Assembly: GCF_024198215.1 (NCBI RefSeq) | Contig: NZ_JAKCFA010000002.1 | Location: forward strand, 124,001 to 188,000 | DNA: 64,000 bases | Reading direction: 5' to 3' | DNA from: Myxococcus qinghaiensis | Lineage (GTDB): Bacteria; Myxococcota; Myxococcia; Myxococcales; Myxococcaceae | Shown here: positions 8,583 through 17,757 of the stretch, in pieces | Numbering within the stretch: the stretch's first letter is position 1 | Layout: each line of letters opens with the position of its first letter | The notes under the pieces: model-generated | Seen by the model: the letters and a program-made list of their open reading frames with translations, nothing else | The model's database searches: none | Told to the model about the DNA's origin: nothing | Translations under genes and position numbers: made by a program

Positions 8583-10673
8583 ATGGCCTTGCAGCCCGGT
8601 GACAAGTTCGGCCGATACGAGCTGGTGTCCTGGCTCGGTCGGGGAGGGATGGCGGAGACGTGGCGCGCCCGGTGGACGGGGGATGCCGGCGTCACCAAGT
8701 CCGTCCTCATCAAGAAGGTGCTTCCCGAGTTCGCCGAGGATGAAGCCTTCATCTCGATGTTCATCAACGAGGCGCGCATCTCCGCCACGTTGTCCCACGG
8801 GAACATCGCGCAGGTCTTCGACTTCGGGCGGGTGGAAGGTCAGTACTACCTGGCGATGGAGCTGGTGGATGGGCAACCGCTCCACCACGTCCTGAAGCGC
8901 GCGGTGAAGACGGGCCTGCAGCGCATGCCCGTTCCCCTGGCCGTCTATATCGCCCTGGAGATGTGCCGGGGCCTGCACTACGCGCACACGCGCGCGGACG
9001 ACAAGGGCACGCCCCTGGACATCGTCCACCGGGACATCTCCCCGGACAACGTCCTCATCAGCTACGAGGGCCAGGTCAAGATCGTCGACTTCGGCATCGC
9101 GAAGGCGCAGATGGCGCGCAACTTCAAGACCGAGCCTGGCGTGGTGAAGGGCAAGTACCTCTTCTTCTCGCCCGAGCAGGCGAGAGGACACGAGGTGGAC
9201 GCCCGCACCGATATCTGGGCCACGGGCCTGGTGCTGTACGAGCTGCTGTGCGGCCAGCTCCCCGTCACCGGCACTCAAGCGGCGGTGATGATGCGCATGG
9301 CGCACGGGGAGTTCCCCTCACCCCGGCAGGTGCGCGCGGATCTTCCCTACGCGCTGGATGAGATCGTCATGCGGGCGCTCGCGGTGGACCTCGACGAGCG
9401 CTACGAGTCGGCGAACGCGTTCGCGGATGCGCTGGCGCAGTTCCTCTATTCGCATGCGCCCCGGTTCTCGACGATGAACCTGGCGTACCTGGTCCGGGTG
9501 CTGTTCCGAGGAGAGATGGCGACGGAGGGACGGGAGCTGTCGGTCCCGCCCTCGTTCATCGACGAGCTGACGGTGTGGCGGGCGAGCGGGGCGCCGCCGG
9601 AAGCGCCGCCGAAGCAGGAGCGCGCGAAGGCGGTGTCTTCGCGGGCCGAGACGGAGATGGAGCTGGACCTGAAGTCGGGTGCACAGCGGCCAACACGCAA
9701 GCTGTTGCCGGCGGCGGAGGCGGTGGACGAGGTCCATCCCACGGTGGAGGCGCTGGAGGCCCAAGCGCCCGCGACGAGCACGTCAACCCACGGCGGGATG
9801 ATGGGCTGGGGCGCGATGGCTGGGTTCGCGGCGGTGCTGGTGATGGCCGTCGGGGCCTTCTATGCATTCGTCATCGCGCCTCAGAGTGCAGGGAGGCCAC
9901 GCCCGCTGCCTCCGATGACACACGGACCGCCGACTCCGGATGTTCCTATTTCGCCGAATCTTCAGCTGCCCCCCCCGGAAGAAAATCCCCCGGGCGCGAC
10001 CAAGGCCGATGTGCGTCAGGCCCGGGCATTGCTCGAGCGAGGCAACTACCGGGCGGCCTCCGCGATGGCTGAGAAGTGCCTCGCCTTCGTGGAGAACCAT
10101 CCGGACTGCCTGTTGATCGCCGGCGCCAGCATGGCCCGCCTGGAGAAGTTCGACGTGGCTGTCCAGCGGTATCAGGCCCTCGTCAGGCACCACCCCGGAC
10201 ATCCGCTCGCGGAGACGACTCGAACGTTGATGGGAGAGTACGAGCGGATGCACGCCGAGAAGTCCGCCCTGAAGCCCCTCTCACCCGACGTGAGTCCTCC
10301 GCTTGCTGGGACGACTCGCCCGAAGGTGGAGGAGCCGCGGAAAACAACCGCGCCGCCTCCCTCAACGCCGGGTGCCTCCACCGAAATCGTGCGGACCACG
10401 GCGGCGGAATCGGTGACCCAAGCCAGGGAGTTCATCAAGAAGCAGAAGTACACAGAGGCGCTGGCGGTGGCTGAGAACTGTGCGCGGATCTGGCCCTCGT
10501 ATGCGGAGTGCCGACTGATGCTGGGCATCAGCAAGGCCCGCTTGGGCCGCCTCGACGAGGGCGCCATGGACTATCAGACGTTCCTCGACCTGGCTCCGCA
10601 CGACCATCCGTCCAGGGAGGGCGTCACCAAGCTCCTCCGGCAGTTCGATGACCGCAAGCTCATGGGGCGCTGA
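8583..10673 (+). CDS. Membrane Ser/Thr kinase 2, two Cys-paired TPR units
   Basis: A 696-residue close paralogue of kinase 1, with the same start and the same numbering in the kinase domain (Lys44, HRDISPDN with Asp151, DFG 169-171). Transmembrane helix about 409-431. The outer part has two TPR-like units with Cys-x9-Cys at 499/509 and 633/643. DNA identity with kinase 1 is very high at the end of the kinase domain: 9417-9508 equals 7119-7210 over 92 bases without a change. The linker before the membrane helix is less conserved. It probably phosphorylates the same or overlapping targets as kinase 1 but may sense a different ligand. It has its own leader, so separate transcription is possible. 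Confidence 0.95.
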   Translation: MALQPGDKFGRYELVSWLGRGGMAETWRARWTGDAGVTKSVLIKKVLPEFAEDEAFISMFINEARISATLSHGNIAQVFDFGRVEGQYYLAMELVDGQPLHHVLKRAVKTGLQRMPVPLAVYIALEMCRGLHYAHTRADDKGTPLDIVHRDISPDNVLISYEGQVKIVDFGIAKAQMARNFKTEPGVVKGKYLFFSPEQARGHEVDARTDIWATGLVLYELLCGQLPVTGTQAAVMMRMAHGEFPSPRQVRADLPYALDEIVMRALAVDLDERYESANAFADALAQFLYSHAPRFSTMNLAYLVRVLFRGEMATEGRELSVPPSFIDELTVWRASGAPPEAPPKQERAKAVSSRAETEMELDLKSGAQRPTRKLLPAAEAVDEVHPTVEALEAQAPATSTSTHGGMMGWGAMAGFAAVLVMAVGAFYAFVIAPQSAGRPRPLPPMTHGPPTPDVPISPNLQLPPPEENPPGATKADVRQARALLERGNYRAASAMAEKCLAFVENHPDCLLIAGASMARLEKFDVAVQRYQALVRHHPGHPLAETTRTLMGEYERMHAEKSALKPLSPDVSPPLAGTTRPKVEEPRKTTAPPPSTPGASTEIVRTTAAESVTQAREFIKKQKYTEALAVAENCARIWPSYAECRLMLGISKARLGRLDEGAMDYQTFLDLAPHDHPSREGVTKLLRQFDDRKLMGR

Positions 10674-10766
10674 GGGACTGCCCCCTCTGGCCGGCCGGCA
10701 GGCTGCTGTCCGACGGAGCGCCCGAGCATCCGCGGGCCTCTTGGACCAGTGCGTCATGCCCGGCCC

Positions 10767-10844
10767 CGCCACGGTGCACAACCGTGCACAGGGAGACCCA
10801 TGAAGTTCGGGCTCCCATGGATCTAGGGTAGGTTCCAGCTCGAT
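10767..10844 (+). repeat. Kinase leader repeat, copy 3, with remnant of activator gene
   Basis: CGCCACGGTGCACAAC at 10767 again matches the antisense of the activator start, followed by GGGAGACCC...GGGCTCCC and GGTAGGTTCC. TTGGACCAGTGCGTCAT at 10741-10757 matches the second remnant. The order of elements is the same as before kinases 1 and 2, inside a 171-bp spacer. Confidence 0.8.
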
Positions 10845-12947
10845 ATGGCCTTGCAGCCCGGCGACAAGTTCGGCCGATACGAGCTGGTGTCATGGCTCGG
10901 TCGGGGGGGAATGGCGGAGACGTGGCGCGCCCGATGGGTGGGCGACGCCGGCATCACCAAGTCCGTCCTCATCAAGAAGGTCCTCCCCGCGTACGTGGAG
11001 GATGAGGCCTTCATCTCCATGTTCATCAACGAGGCGCGCATCTCCGCCACGCTGTCCCACGGCAACATCGCCCAGGTCCTCGACTTCGGGCGGGTGGGCG
11101 GTGAGTACTTCCTGGCCATGGAGCTGGTGGATGGGCGCCCGCTCCACCACATCCTGAAGCGCGCCGCGAAGACCGGGCTCAAGCAGCTCCCCATCCCCCT
11201 GGCCGTCTATATCGCCCTGGAGATGTGCCGGGGCCTGCACTACGCGCACACCCGCACGGACGACAAGGGCAAGCCCCTGGACATCGTCCACCGGGACATC
11301 TCCCCCGACAACGTCCTCATCAGCTACGAGGGCCAGGTCAAGATCGTCGACTTCGGCATCGCGAAGGCGCAGATGGCGCGCAACTTCAAGACCGAGCCCG
11401 GCGTGGTGAAGGGCAAGTACCTCTTCTTCTCGCCCGAGCAGGCGAGGGGACGCGAGGTGGATGCCCGCACGGATGTCTGGGCCACGGGCCTGGTGCTGTA
11501 CGAGCTGCTGTGCGGCCAGCTCCCCGTCACCGGCACTCAAGCGGTGGTGATGATGCGCATGGCGCACGGAGAGTTCCCCTCTCCCCGAGAGGTGCGCCCG
11601 GACCTGCCCGTCGAGCTCGATGAGATCGTCATGCAGGCGCTGTCGGTCAAACTCGACGAGCGCTACGAGTCGGCGAATGCGTTCGCGGACGCGCTGGCGA
11701 CCTTCCTCTACGCCCATGCGCCCCGGTTCTCGTCGATCAACCTGGCGTACCTGGTCCGGGCCCTGTTCCGGGAGGACATGGCGGAGGAGGGGCGGGAGCT
11801 GGCCGTGCCCCCCTCGTTCATCAACGAGCTGACGGTGTGGCGTGCCAACGGGGTGCCGCCGGATGCGCTGACGCAGAGGGACCGGGGAAGAGTGGTCTCC
11901 TCGCGCTCCAACAAGGCGTTGGAGCCGGAACAGAAGCCGGTGCCCCGGCGGTCGACGCGCAATCAGGTCCCCGTCGCGCCAGCGGAGCCCCCCAAGGCCG
12001 CGCGAGCGGAGGTGGCGGAGCCGCCGAAAGCCAGTGGAGGGCTCCTGGGCTGGGGGGCGATGCTGGGGTTCGTGGCGGTGCTGGGGATCGCGGCCTTCGT
12101 GACCTACACGTACCTCATCGCGCCCAACATCCCCGCGGCGGGACCGCGTCCACTGCCCGCGTCGAGGCCCGGGCCGGCGATACCGCTTCGTCCCGTCACC
12201 CCGGACGAGAATCCCCCGGGCGCCACCAAGGCGGACGTGCAGAAGGCGCGCGCGGAGATAGAGCAGGGCGACTATGAGAAGGCCTCCGCCCTGGCGGAGA
12301 AGTGCCTGGCCGTCGTGCCGGACCATCCGGACTGTCTCATGATCTCCGGGGCCAGCCTGGCCCACCTCGAGAAGTTCGACGTCGCCGCGCGGCGCTATCA
12401 ACACCTCGTCGAGAAGCACCCCGGCCATCCCTTCACCAAGACGGCGCGGACGCTGAGGCTGGAGTACGAGCGGAAGCACGAGAAGCAGTCCGAACAGGCC
12501 CAGGCCGACGCACCCGTGGCGCCACCCGTCGAGAGCCCGTCGACGGTCGCCCTTCCCGCCAACAATACCGAAGCAGGGAAGTCCCCCGACGTGAACGCCG
12601 AATCGAGGAGGCCCAAGATTTCAGACCTCCTCGGCAAGAAGGGCGGCATGACAGCGGAAGCGGGCACGCTGTCGATGTCCGGCGTGTGGGTCATCCGGGC
12701 AAAGGACTTCATCACGAAGAAGAAATACCGCGAGGCAGTCGAGGTGGCCGAGGAGTGCGTCGAGACGTTCGCCACGACGCCGGACTGTCACCTGATGTTG
12801 GGCATCGCCAAGGCGCGGTTGAACAAGAACATCGATGCGGCCAAGAGCTATCGCCGGTTTCTCGAGCTGGCTCCTCCCGACCATCCGAACCGCGAGGAGA
12901 TCGAGAACATCGTCAAGGTCTACGCGGGGACCAGGAAGAGCCGGTGA
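10845..12947 (+). CDS. Membrane Ser/Thr kinase 3, two Cys-paired TPR units
   Basis: A 700-residue paralogue with the MALQPGDKFGRY start. Kinase domain about 11-285 with Lys44, Asp151 in HRDISPDN and DFG 169-171. Transmembrane helix about 401-426. The outer part has two TPR-like units, Cys 487/497 and 638/648. A longer linker between the units (about 545-612) includes a Lys/Arg-rich piece. It is more diverged from kinases 1 and 2 than they are from each other, for example AYVEDEAF in place of FAEDEAF. It is only 44 bp from kinase 4, so those two may be co-transcribed. Confidence 0.95.
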   Translation: MALQPGDKFGRYELVSWLGRGGMAETWRARWVGDAGITKSVLIKKVLPAYVEDEAFISMFINEARISATLSHGNIAQVLDFGRVGGEYFLAMELVDGRPLHHILKRAAKTGLKQLPIPLAVYIALEMCRGLHYAHTRTDDKGKPLDIVHRDISPDNVLISYEGQVKIVDFGIAKAQMARNFKTEPGVVKGKYLFFSPEQARGREVDARTDVWATGLVLYELLCGQLPVTGTQAVVMMRMAHGEFPSPREVRPDLPVELDEIVMQALSVKLDERYESANAFADALATFLYAHAPRFSSINLAYLVRALFREDMAEEGRELAVPPSFINELTVWRANGVPPDALTQRDRGRVVSSRSNKALEPEQKPVPRRSTRNQVPVAPAEPPKAARAEVAEPPKASGGLLGWGAMLGFVAVLGIAAFVTYTYLIAPNIPAAGPRPLPASRPGPAIPLRPVTPDENPPGATKADVQKARAEIEQGDYEKASALAEKCLAVVPDHPDCLMISGASLAHLEKFDVAARRYQHLVEKHPGHPFTKTARTLRLEYERKHEKQSEQAQADAPVAPPVESPSTVALPANNTEAGKSPDVNAESRRPKISDLLGKKGGMTAEAGTLSMSGVWVIRAKDFITKKKYREAVEVAEECVETFATTPDCHLMLGIAKARLNKNIDAAKSYRRFLELAPPDHPNREEIENIVKVYAGTRKSR

Positions 12948-12991
12948 CCTGAACTTTCCCGTCCCCCGGTAGGACCCTCGACAGCCCCGCC

Positions 12992-15151
12992 ATGGCCCAG
13001 GACCGCAACGCACGCTTCGGTCGGTACGAACTCCTGGCCCTGCTGGGTCGTGGAGGCATGGCCGAGACGTGGCGCGCGCGACTGGTGGGCGCCGCGGGCG
13101 TCACCAAGCCCGTCCTCATCAAGAAGGTCCTGCCCGAGTTCGCCAACAACGAGGACTTCATCTCGATGTTCGTGCGCGAGGCGCGCATCTCCTCCACGCT
13201 GTCCCACGGCAACATCGCCCAGGTCTTCGAGTTCGGCCGCGTGGACGGCCAGTACTTCCTCGCGATGGAGCTGGTGGATGGGCAGCCCCTCTACCGCGTC
13301 CAGAAGCGCGCCGCGAAGCTGGGCCTGTCGCAGCTGCCCGTCCCCCTGGCCACGTACATCGCCCTGGAGTTGTGCCGGGGGCTGCACTACGCGCACACGC
13401 GCACGGACGACAAGGGCACGCCCCTGAACATCGTCCACCGCGACATCGCGCCCGACAACGTCCTCCTCAGCTACGAGGGCCAGGTCAAGATCGTCGACTT
13501 CGGCATCGCGAAGGCGCGCATGTCGCAGACCTTCAAGACCGAGCCGGGCATCGTGAGAGGGAAGTACCTGTACTTCTCTCCCGAGCAGGCCAAGGGCCAC
13601 GAGGTGGACGCCCGCTCCGACGTCTGGTCCACGGGCCTGTTGCTGTACGAGCTGCTCTGCGGACAGCCGCCCATCACCGGCACCCAGGCCGCGGTGATGC
13701 TGCGCATGGCCTATGGCGAGTTCCCCTCGCCGCGACAGGTGCGCGCGGACCTTCCCGTGGCGCTGGATGAGCTGGTCATGCAGGCGCTGGCGGTGGACCT
13801 GGGGAGCCGCTACGAGTCCGCGAATGCCTTCGCGGATGCCCTGGCCGGCTTCCTGTACTCGCTCTCTCCGCCGTTCTCGACCCTGGACCTGGCGCACCTG
13901 GTCCGGGTGCTGTTCCAGGAGGACCTCTCCGAAGCGGGCCGCTCGCTGTCCGTGCCGCGCTCCTTCCATGACGACCTGGCGGCCTGGCGCGCCCACGCCG
14001 CGAAGTTCCGCCCACCCCCGAAGGCGCCCCCCGTTCAAACCGAGGAGCTTCCTTCCGCCCGGGACGCCGCGCCCGCTTCGCCCCAGGACCCGGCTCGCAA
14101 GCGCAGGCACTCCGAGGGCTTGATTCCCTTGTCGGAGCGGCCCACCCAGCTCCACCTCGATGGCGCCACGGAGCTGCACCTCGACAGCATTCCCCGGCCC
14201 CCGCGCTGGAAGCGCATCGCGGCCCTCGCCGGTGGCGGTGTCGTCCTCGCGGGACTCTGCTGGCTCGCCCTCTCCGCGAGGGGCCCGTCCACGTCGACCC
14301 CGGATTCGCCCGGCGCCGACGTGCGGGGCCGCCCGGAGTCCGGTGAGCTGCGTCCTCCCATCGTCGTCGAGTACCCGGTGAAGGAGTTCCTGCTCGAAGC
14401 CGACCGCGACGTCATCATCGTCCCTCGGAGCTACAGGTCCTTCGGGCCGCTCAATCCCGAGCACGCCTACACGCTCGCCGACACGAATGCGTCCAGGCAG
14501 GGGGAGCTCGCCGTCCTCGCGCCGTCCTCGAGCGAGGCTCCGACGGTGTTCTTTCTCGGGTCGGGAGACGCGTCGCTCCTGCCCGAACATGCCCGACTGG
14601 GAGCGCTCTCCGGCGAGCCCACCGTCATCCAGGGCGCCCGTGAGCTGGCGCTCTTCCGACTCGGTCCCGCGAGCACGGAGCTGATGTCCGAGCGCCCCAT
14701 CCGCCTGTCCGGCGGCAACGGCGCGGCGCCCAGGTCCCTGGTGTTCCACCCGGATGCGGAGGGGCTGTTGTTGAAGCGCGCGCTCGTCCTCAAGGGGCTG
14801 GACCCGATGGTGACCTATGCGCTGAACCTGGAGGCGACGCCTCGGGCCGCGTTCCTTCATGGGCGCGAGGCGGGGCCCGTCACCGCGGTGGCCTGCGCGC
14901 AGTGGATGCCGCCTCCCGAGGACAATCCCTCACTGCGCACGAGTCCCAGGGACCCGGACGCCTTGGGCCTCCAGTTCCTGCTCCGACAAGGCCAGGAGCG
15001 CCGCGTGCGGGGCGTCCTGGGGCTGAGGTGTGGCTTCATCGACGACAGCGTCGACGGCAACTCGGGCGCGCTCCTCGTGCGCATCGACGCGGAGGCTCCA
15101 CCCAGGCGGCCTCCCGGCAGAAAGCCTCGCAATACGGACGCAACGCCCTGA
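12992..15151 (+). CDS. Membrane Ser/Thr kinase 4, unknown beta-rich outer domain
   Basis: A 719-residue paralogue. Kinase domain about 11-285 with Lys44, HRDIAPDN (Asp151; Ala where the others have Ser) and DFG 169-171. Transmembrane helix about 408-427. The outer part (about 465-698) has no TPR unit. It has a strand-rich domain shared only with kinases 5-7, with landmarks VFFLGSG, LVLKGLD, VACAQW (Cys635) and GLRCGFIDD (Cys680). The two cysteines are conserved in all four copies, so a disulfide is likely. This copy lacks the DNEG motif of the others (DGNSG instead) and ends in a basic Pro-rich tail. It looks like the simplest form of the second sub-family. Confidence 0.93.
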   Translation: MAQDRNARFGRYELLALLGRGGMAETWRARLVGAAGVTKPVLIKKVLPEFANNEDFISMFVREARISSTLSHGNIAQVFEFGRVDGQYFLAMELVDGQPLYRVQKRAAKLGLSQLPVPLATYIALELCRGLHYAHTRTDDKGTPLNIVHRDIAPDNVLLSYEGQVKIVDFGIAKARMSQTFKTEPGIVRGKYLYFSPEQAKGHEVDARSDVWSTGLLLYELLCGQPPITGTQAAVMLRMAYGEFPSPRQVRADLPVALDELVMQALAVDLGSRYESANAFADALAGFLYSLSPPFSTLDLAHLVRVLFQEDLSEAGRSLSVPRSFHDDLAAWRAHAAKFRPPPKAPPVQTEELPSARDAAPASPQDPARKRRHSEGLIPLSERPTQLHLDGATELHLDSIPRPPRWKRIAALAGGGVVLAGLCWLALSARGPSTSTPDSPGADVRGRPESGELRPPIVVEYPVKEFLLEADRDVIIVPRSYRSFGPLNPEHAYTLADTNASRQGELAVLAPSSSEAPTVFFLGSGDASLLPEHARLGALSGEPTVIQGARELALFRLGPASTELMSERPIRLSGGNGAAPRSLVFHPDAEGLLLKRALVLKGLDPMVTYALNLEATPRAAFLHGREAGPVTAVACAQWMPPPEDNPSLRTSPRDPDALGLQFLLRQGQERRVRGVLGLRCGFIDDSVDGNSGALLVRIDAEAPPRRPPGRKPRNTDATP

Positions 15152-15163
15152 GGCCCGGGAACA

Positions 15164-15184
15164 CTCACAACCGGACATTGTGAG
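15164..15184. terminator. Inverted repeat after kinase 4
   Basis: CTCACAA at 15164-15170 pairs with TTGTGAG at 15178-15184 around a 7-nt loop, 12 bp past the kinase 4 stop. A pyrimidine-rich stretch AGTCTTCCTCCT follows. It may end transcription between kinases 4 and 5 or bind a regulator of kinase 5. Confidence 0.45.
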
Positions 15185-15203
15185 AGTCTTCCTCCTGGAA
15201 ATC

Positions 15204-15234
15204 GAAGGCGCATCGGCCTCGAAATGACGCCTTC
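15204..15234. repeat. Second inverted repeat in the kinase 4-5 spacer
   Basis: GAAGGCG at 15204-15210 is the exact reverse complement of CGCCTTC at 15228-15234, with 17 bases between. It lies 40 bp upstream of the kinase 5 start and could be an operator or part of the leader. Confidence 0.35.
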
Positions 15235-15273
15235 ATCACGACTCGCGCAGCGCGCCCGCCACGGGCTGCCCTC

Positions 15274-17691
15274 ATGACCCCCAATTCCCCCGAGAACCTT
15301 GGTCGCTACGAGCTGCTCAGCCAACTGGGCCGAGGAGGCATGGCGGAGACGTGGCGCGCGCGGCTGATCGGCGCCGCGGGTGTCACCCGGCCGGTCGTCA
15401 TCAAGAAGGTGCTCCCCGAGCACGCCCGAGATGAGGCCTTCATCTCGATGTTCATCAGCGAGGCGCGCATCTCCGCCACGCTGTCCCATGGCAACATCGC
15501 CCAGGTCTTCGACTTCGGGCGGATGGATGGCCAGTACTTCCTCGCCATGGAGCTGGTGGACGGACAGCCCCTCCACCGACTGATGAAGCGCGCGGCGAAG
15601 ACCGGGCTCAAGCGGATGCCCATTCCGCTGGCCACCTTCATCGCGCTGGAGATGTCCCGGGGGCTGCACTACGCGCACTCCAGGACGGACGAGAAGGGCA
15701 AGCCCCTGCACATCGTCCACCGCGACATCTCTCCAGACAACGTGCTCGTCAGCTACGAGGGCCAGGTCAAGATCGTCGACTTCGGCATCGCCAAGGCACG
15801 CATGCTGCGTGACTTCCGGACCGCGCCGGGCATCGTGAGAGGGAAGTACCTGTACTTCTCGCCCGAGCAGGCGCGAGGCCATGAGGTGGACGCGCGCACG
15901 GATGTCTGGGCCACCGGGCTGGTGCTGTACGAGATGCTGTGTGGCCGGCTCCCCGTCACCGGCACGCAGGCGGAGGTGATGATGCGCATGGCGCGCGGGG
16001 AGTTCCCGTCGCCCCAGGAGCTGCGCGAGGACGTGCCCTCCGCGCTGAATGAGATCGTCATGCGGGCGCTGACCGTGGAGGCCTCGCTCCGCTATCCGTC
16101 GGCGAATGTCATGGGCGACGCCCTGGCCTCGTTCCTCTATCCGTTCGCGCCCCGGTTCTCGCCCATGAACCTGGCGTATCTCGTCCGTGAGCTGTTCAAG
16201 CCGGACCTGATCCAGGATGGCCGCGAGCTCGTCGTGCCCGCCACGTTCGCCGAGGAGCTGAACTCCTGGCGACACGCGGACCAGGAGGCTCCACCCCCGC
16301 CTCCCTCCAAACGGCCACGGACTCCCGGGCCCGTGCCTGCTCCCAAGGAGGCCACCCCGAAGCGTGACTCACCACCTCCCGCCCCCGAGCGCGGATGGAG
16401 GCCCGCCCACTGGGGGACCCTGGCGCTGGTCGCGTGCGGAGGACTGCTCGCGCTCGCGGGGATGAACTACTGGTGGGACTCGAGGGAGGCGAGCGAGGAG
16501 CTTCCCGGTCAGCAGGGTGCCGCCTCGCAACAACCCGTACGGTATCCGGAGTCCGGTGTCGGGGACCTCCTCGCGAACGACCTCGCGCGGGTTCGCGCCA
16601 GGCAGGAGAGGGCGACACCGAAGGTCGCCAGCCCCGAGGTAGCCGTCGCGCGCGAGGAACCCCCGCCGGCGTATCCCGAGGCGACAACCTTCCGCCTCGA
16701 CTCCCGACAACACATCCTGCGTCGGCCCTTGGAGCTGGTGGCCTTCTCGCTACTGGATTCGCAGGCCACCTACCTGCTCTGGGGCTATGTGGAGGAGAGG
16801 CCGTCCCAGTCGGGTGTCCTGGCGCCCTCGCCGCGCAGGGAGTCCCCCATCTTCTTCCTGCTCTCCGGTGGGCCTCTGCTTCGCCAGCCGCGTCTGGGCG
16901 TCATCCCCCACCGTCGCCTCCCCATCCAGGGCGCGAGGTCCGTTTCGCTGTTCACCCTGGGGGAGCCGACCACGGACGGCGACCCTTCCTATATGGTGTT
17001 TCTGCAGGACATCGAGTCGCAGGAGCTGCGTAGCCACTATTTCAATTCCTCGCGCATGCGCATCTCCGCCAGCAAGGGATTGCTCATCCGGGGACTGGAC
17101 ATCAGGCAGACCTATGGATTGTCACTCCATTCCCTGGGGGAGGGTGTCTTCCTTCAGGGCCGGGAGCAGGGACCGGAGAACCAGGTGGCGTGTCTCGAAT
17201 GGATTCCGACCCCCACCGAAGCCAAGGGATTGGTGCCGCGCAGCGCCTCCGCCGGAGAGCCCTTGCAGTTCCTCCTGGCGCAGGGGCGCGAGGTGAAGGT
17301 CCGGGGCATCCTGGGCCTGCGCTGCGGCTTCGTCGACGACGCCGCCTTCGACAACGAGGGGGAGGCGGAACTGCGAATCACCGCCCCGGAGCCCAAACGC
17401 CCGGCGGTCCCGGTCCCAGTCGCCCAGGAAAACTCCCTCCTGAAGGAGGCCACGCTGCTGTCCGGACTCGGCAAGTACAATGCGGCGCTCAAGCTGTCCG
17501 AGAATTGTCTCGCCCAGGAGCCCAGGCAGCCAGACTGCCTGGTTCTCTCCGGGTCCCTGCTGTCGAAGGTCGGGAAGATGGAGACCGCCCTGGAACGCTA
17601 TCGGACGTTCATCCAGCACTACCCCGCCCACCCCCAGGCCCCCACGGTGACCCGCATCCTCCAGAAGTATGGGCACCTCAAGCCGCAATGA
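15274..17691 (+). CDS. Membrane Ser/Thr kinase 5, beta domain plus one Cys-paired TPR unit
   Basis: An 805-residue paralogue. Kinase domain about 11-285 with Lys44, HRDISPDN (Asp151) and DFG 169-171. A Pro-rich linker follows, then a transmembrane helix at about 381-400. The unknown beta domain spans about 470-703: FRLDSRQ, IFFLLSG, SLFTLGEP, LLIRGLD, VACLEW (Cys640), GLRCGFVDD (Cys684), then FDNEGEAELRI. One TPR-like unit at about 718-800 has Cys745/Cys755. This order (kinase, helix, beta domain, TPR) combines the two outer modules seen separately in kinases 1-3 and 4, which points to domain shuffling within the array. Confidence 0.94.
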   Translation: MTPNSPENLGRYELLSQLGRGGMAETWRARLIGAAGVTRPVVIKKVLPEHARDEAFISMFISEARISATLSHGNIAQVFDFGRMDGQYFLAMELVDGQPLHRLMKRAAKTGLKRMPIPLATFIALEMSRGLHYAHSRTDEKGKPLHIVHRDISPDNVLVSYEGQVKIVDFGIAKARMLRDFRTAPGIVRGKYLYFSPEQARGHEVDARTDVWATGLVLYEMLCGRLPVTGTQAEVMMRMARGEFPSPQELREDVPSALNEIVMRALTVEASLRYPSANVMGDALASFLYPFAPRFSPMNLAYLVRELFKPDLIQDGRELVVPATFAEELNSWRHADQEAPPPPPSKRPRTPGPVPAPKEATPKRDSPPPAPERGWRPAHWGTLALVACGGLLALAGMNYWWDSREASEELPGQQGAASQQPVRYPESGVGDLLANDLARVRARQERATPKVASPEVAVAREEPPPAYPEATTFRLDSRQHILRRPLELVAFSLLDSQATYLLWGYVEERPSQSGVLAPSPRRESPIFFLLSGGPLLRQPRLGVIPHRRLPIQGARSVSLFTLGEPTTDGDPSYMVFLQDIESQELRSHYFNSSRMRISASKGLLIRGLDIRQTYGLSLHSLGEGVFLQGREQGPENQVACLEWIPTPTEAKGLVPRSASAGEPLQFLLAQGREVKVRGILGLRCGFVDDAAFDNEGEAELRITAPEPKRPAVPVPVAQENSLLKEATLLSGLGKYNAALKLSENCLAQEPRQPDCLVLSGSLLSKVGKMETALERYRTFIQHYPAHPQAPTVTRILQKYGHLKPQ

Positions 17692-17722
17692 GCTCGCGTC
17701 CCGCATACATGGACAGACATTC

Positions 17723-17748
17723 TTGATCTGAATCCCTCGCGCTACCCT
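17723..17748 (+). repeat. 26-bp leader shared with kinase 7, copy before kinase 6
   Basis: TTGATCTGAATCCCTCGCG begins a 26-bp stretch ending in CTACCCT, 10 bp before the kinase 6 ATG. It matches 23 of 26 positions at 20226-20251 before kinase 7. Its place just ahead of two start codons suggests a shared promoter or leader. Confidence 0.6.
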
Positions 17749-17757
17749 CTGAGTCCC

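Noticed and set aside
12920-14860. A 646-codon open frame on the minus strand across kinases 3-4
   Set aside because: It is antisense to a clearly recognisable kinase and has low-complexity Arg/Gly/Val-rich sequence; long antisense frames are expected at this GC content. The same applies to 17122-19500 and 19726-21741 on the minus strand.
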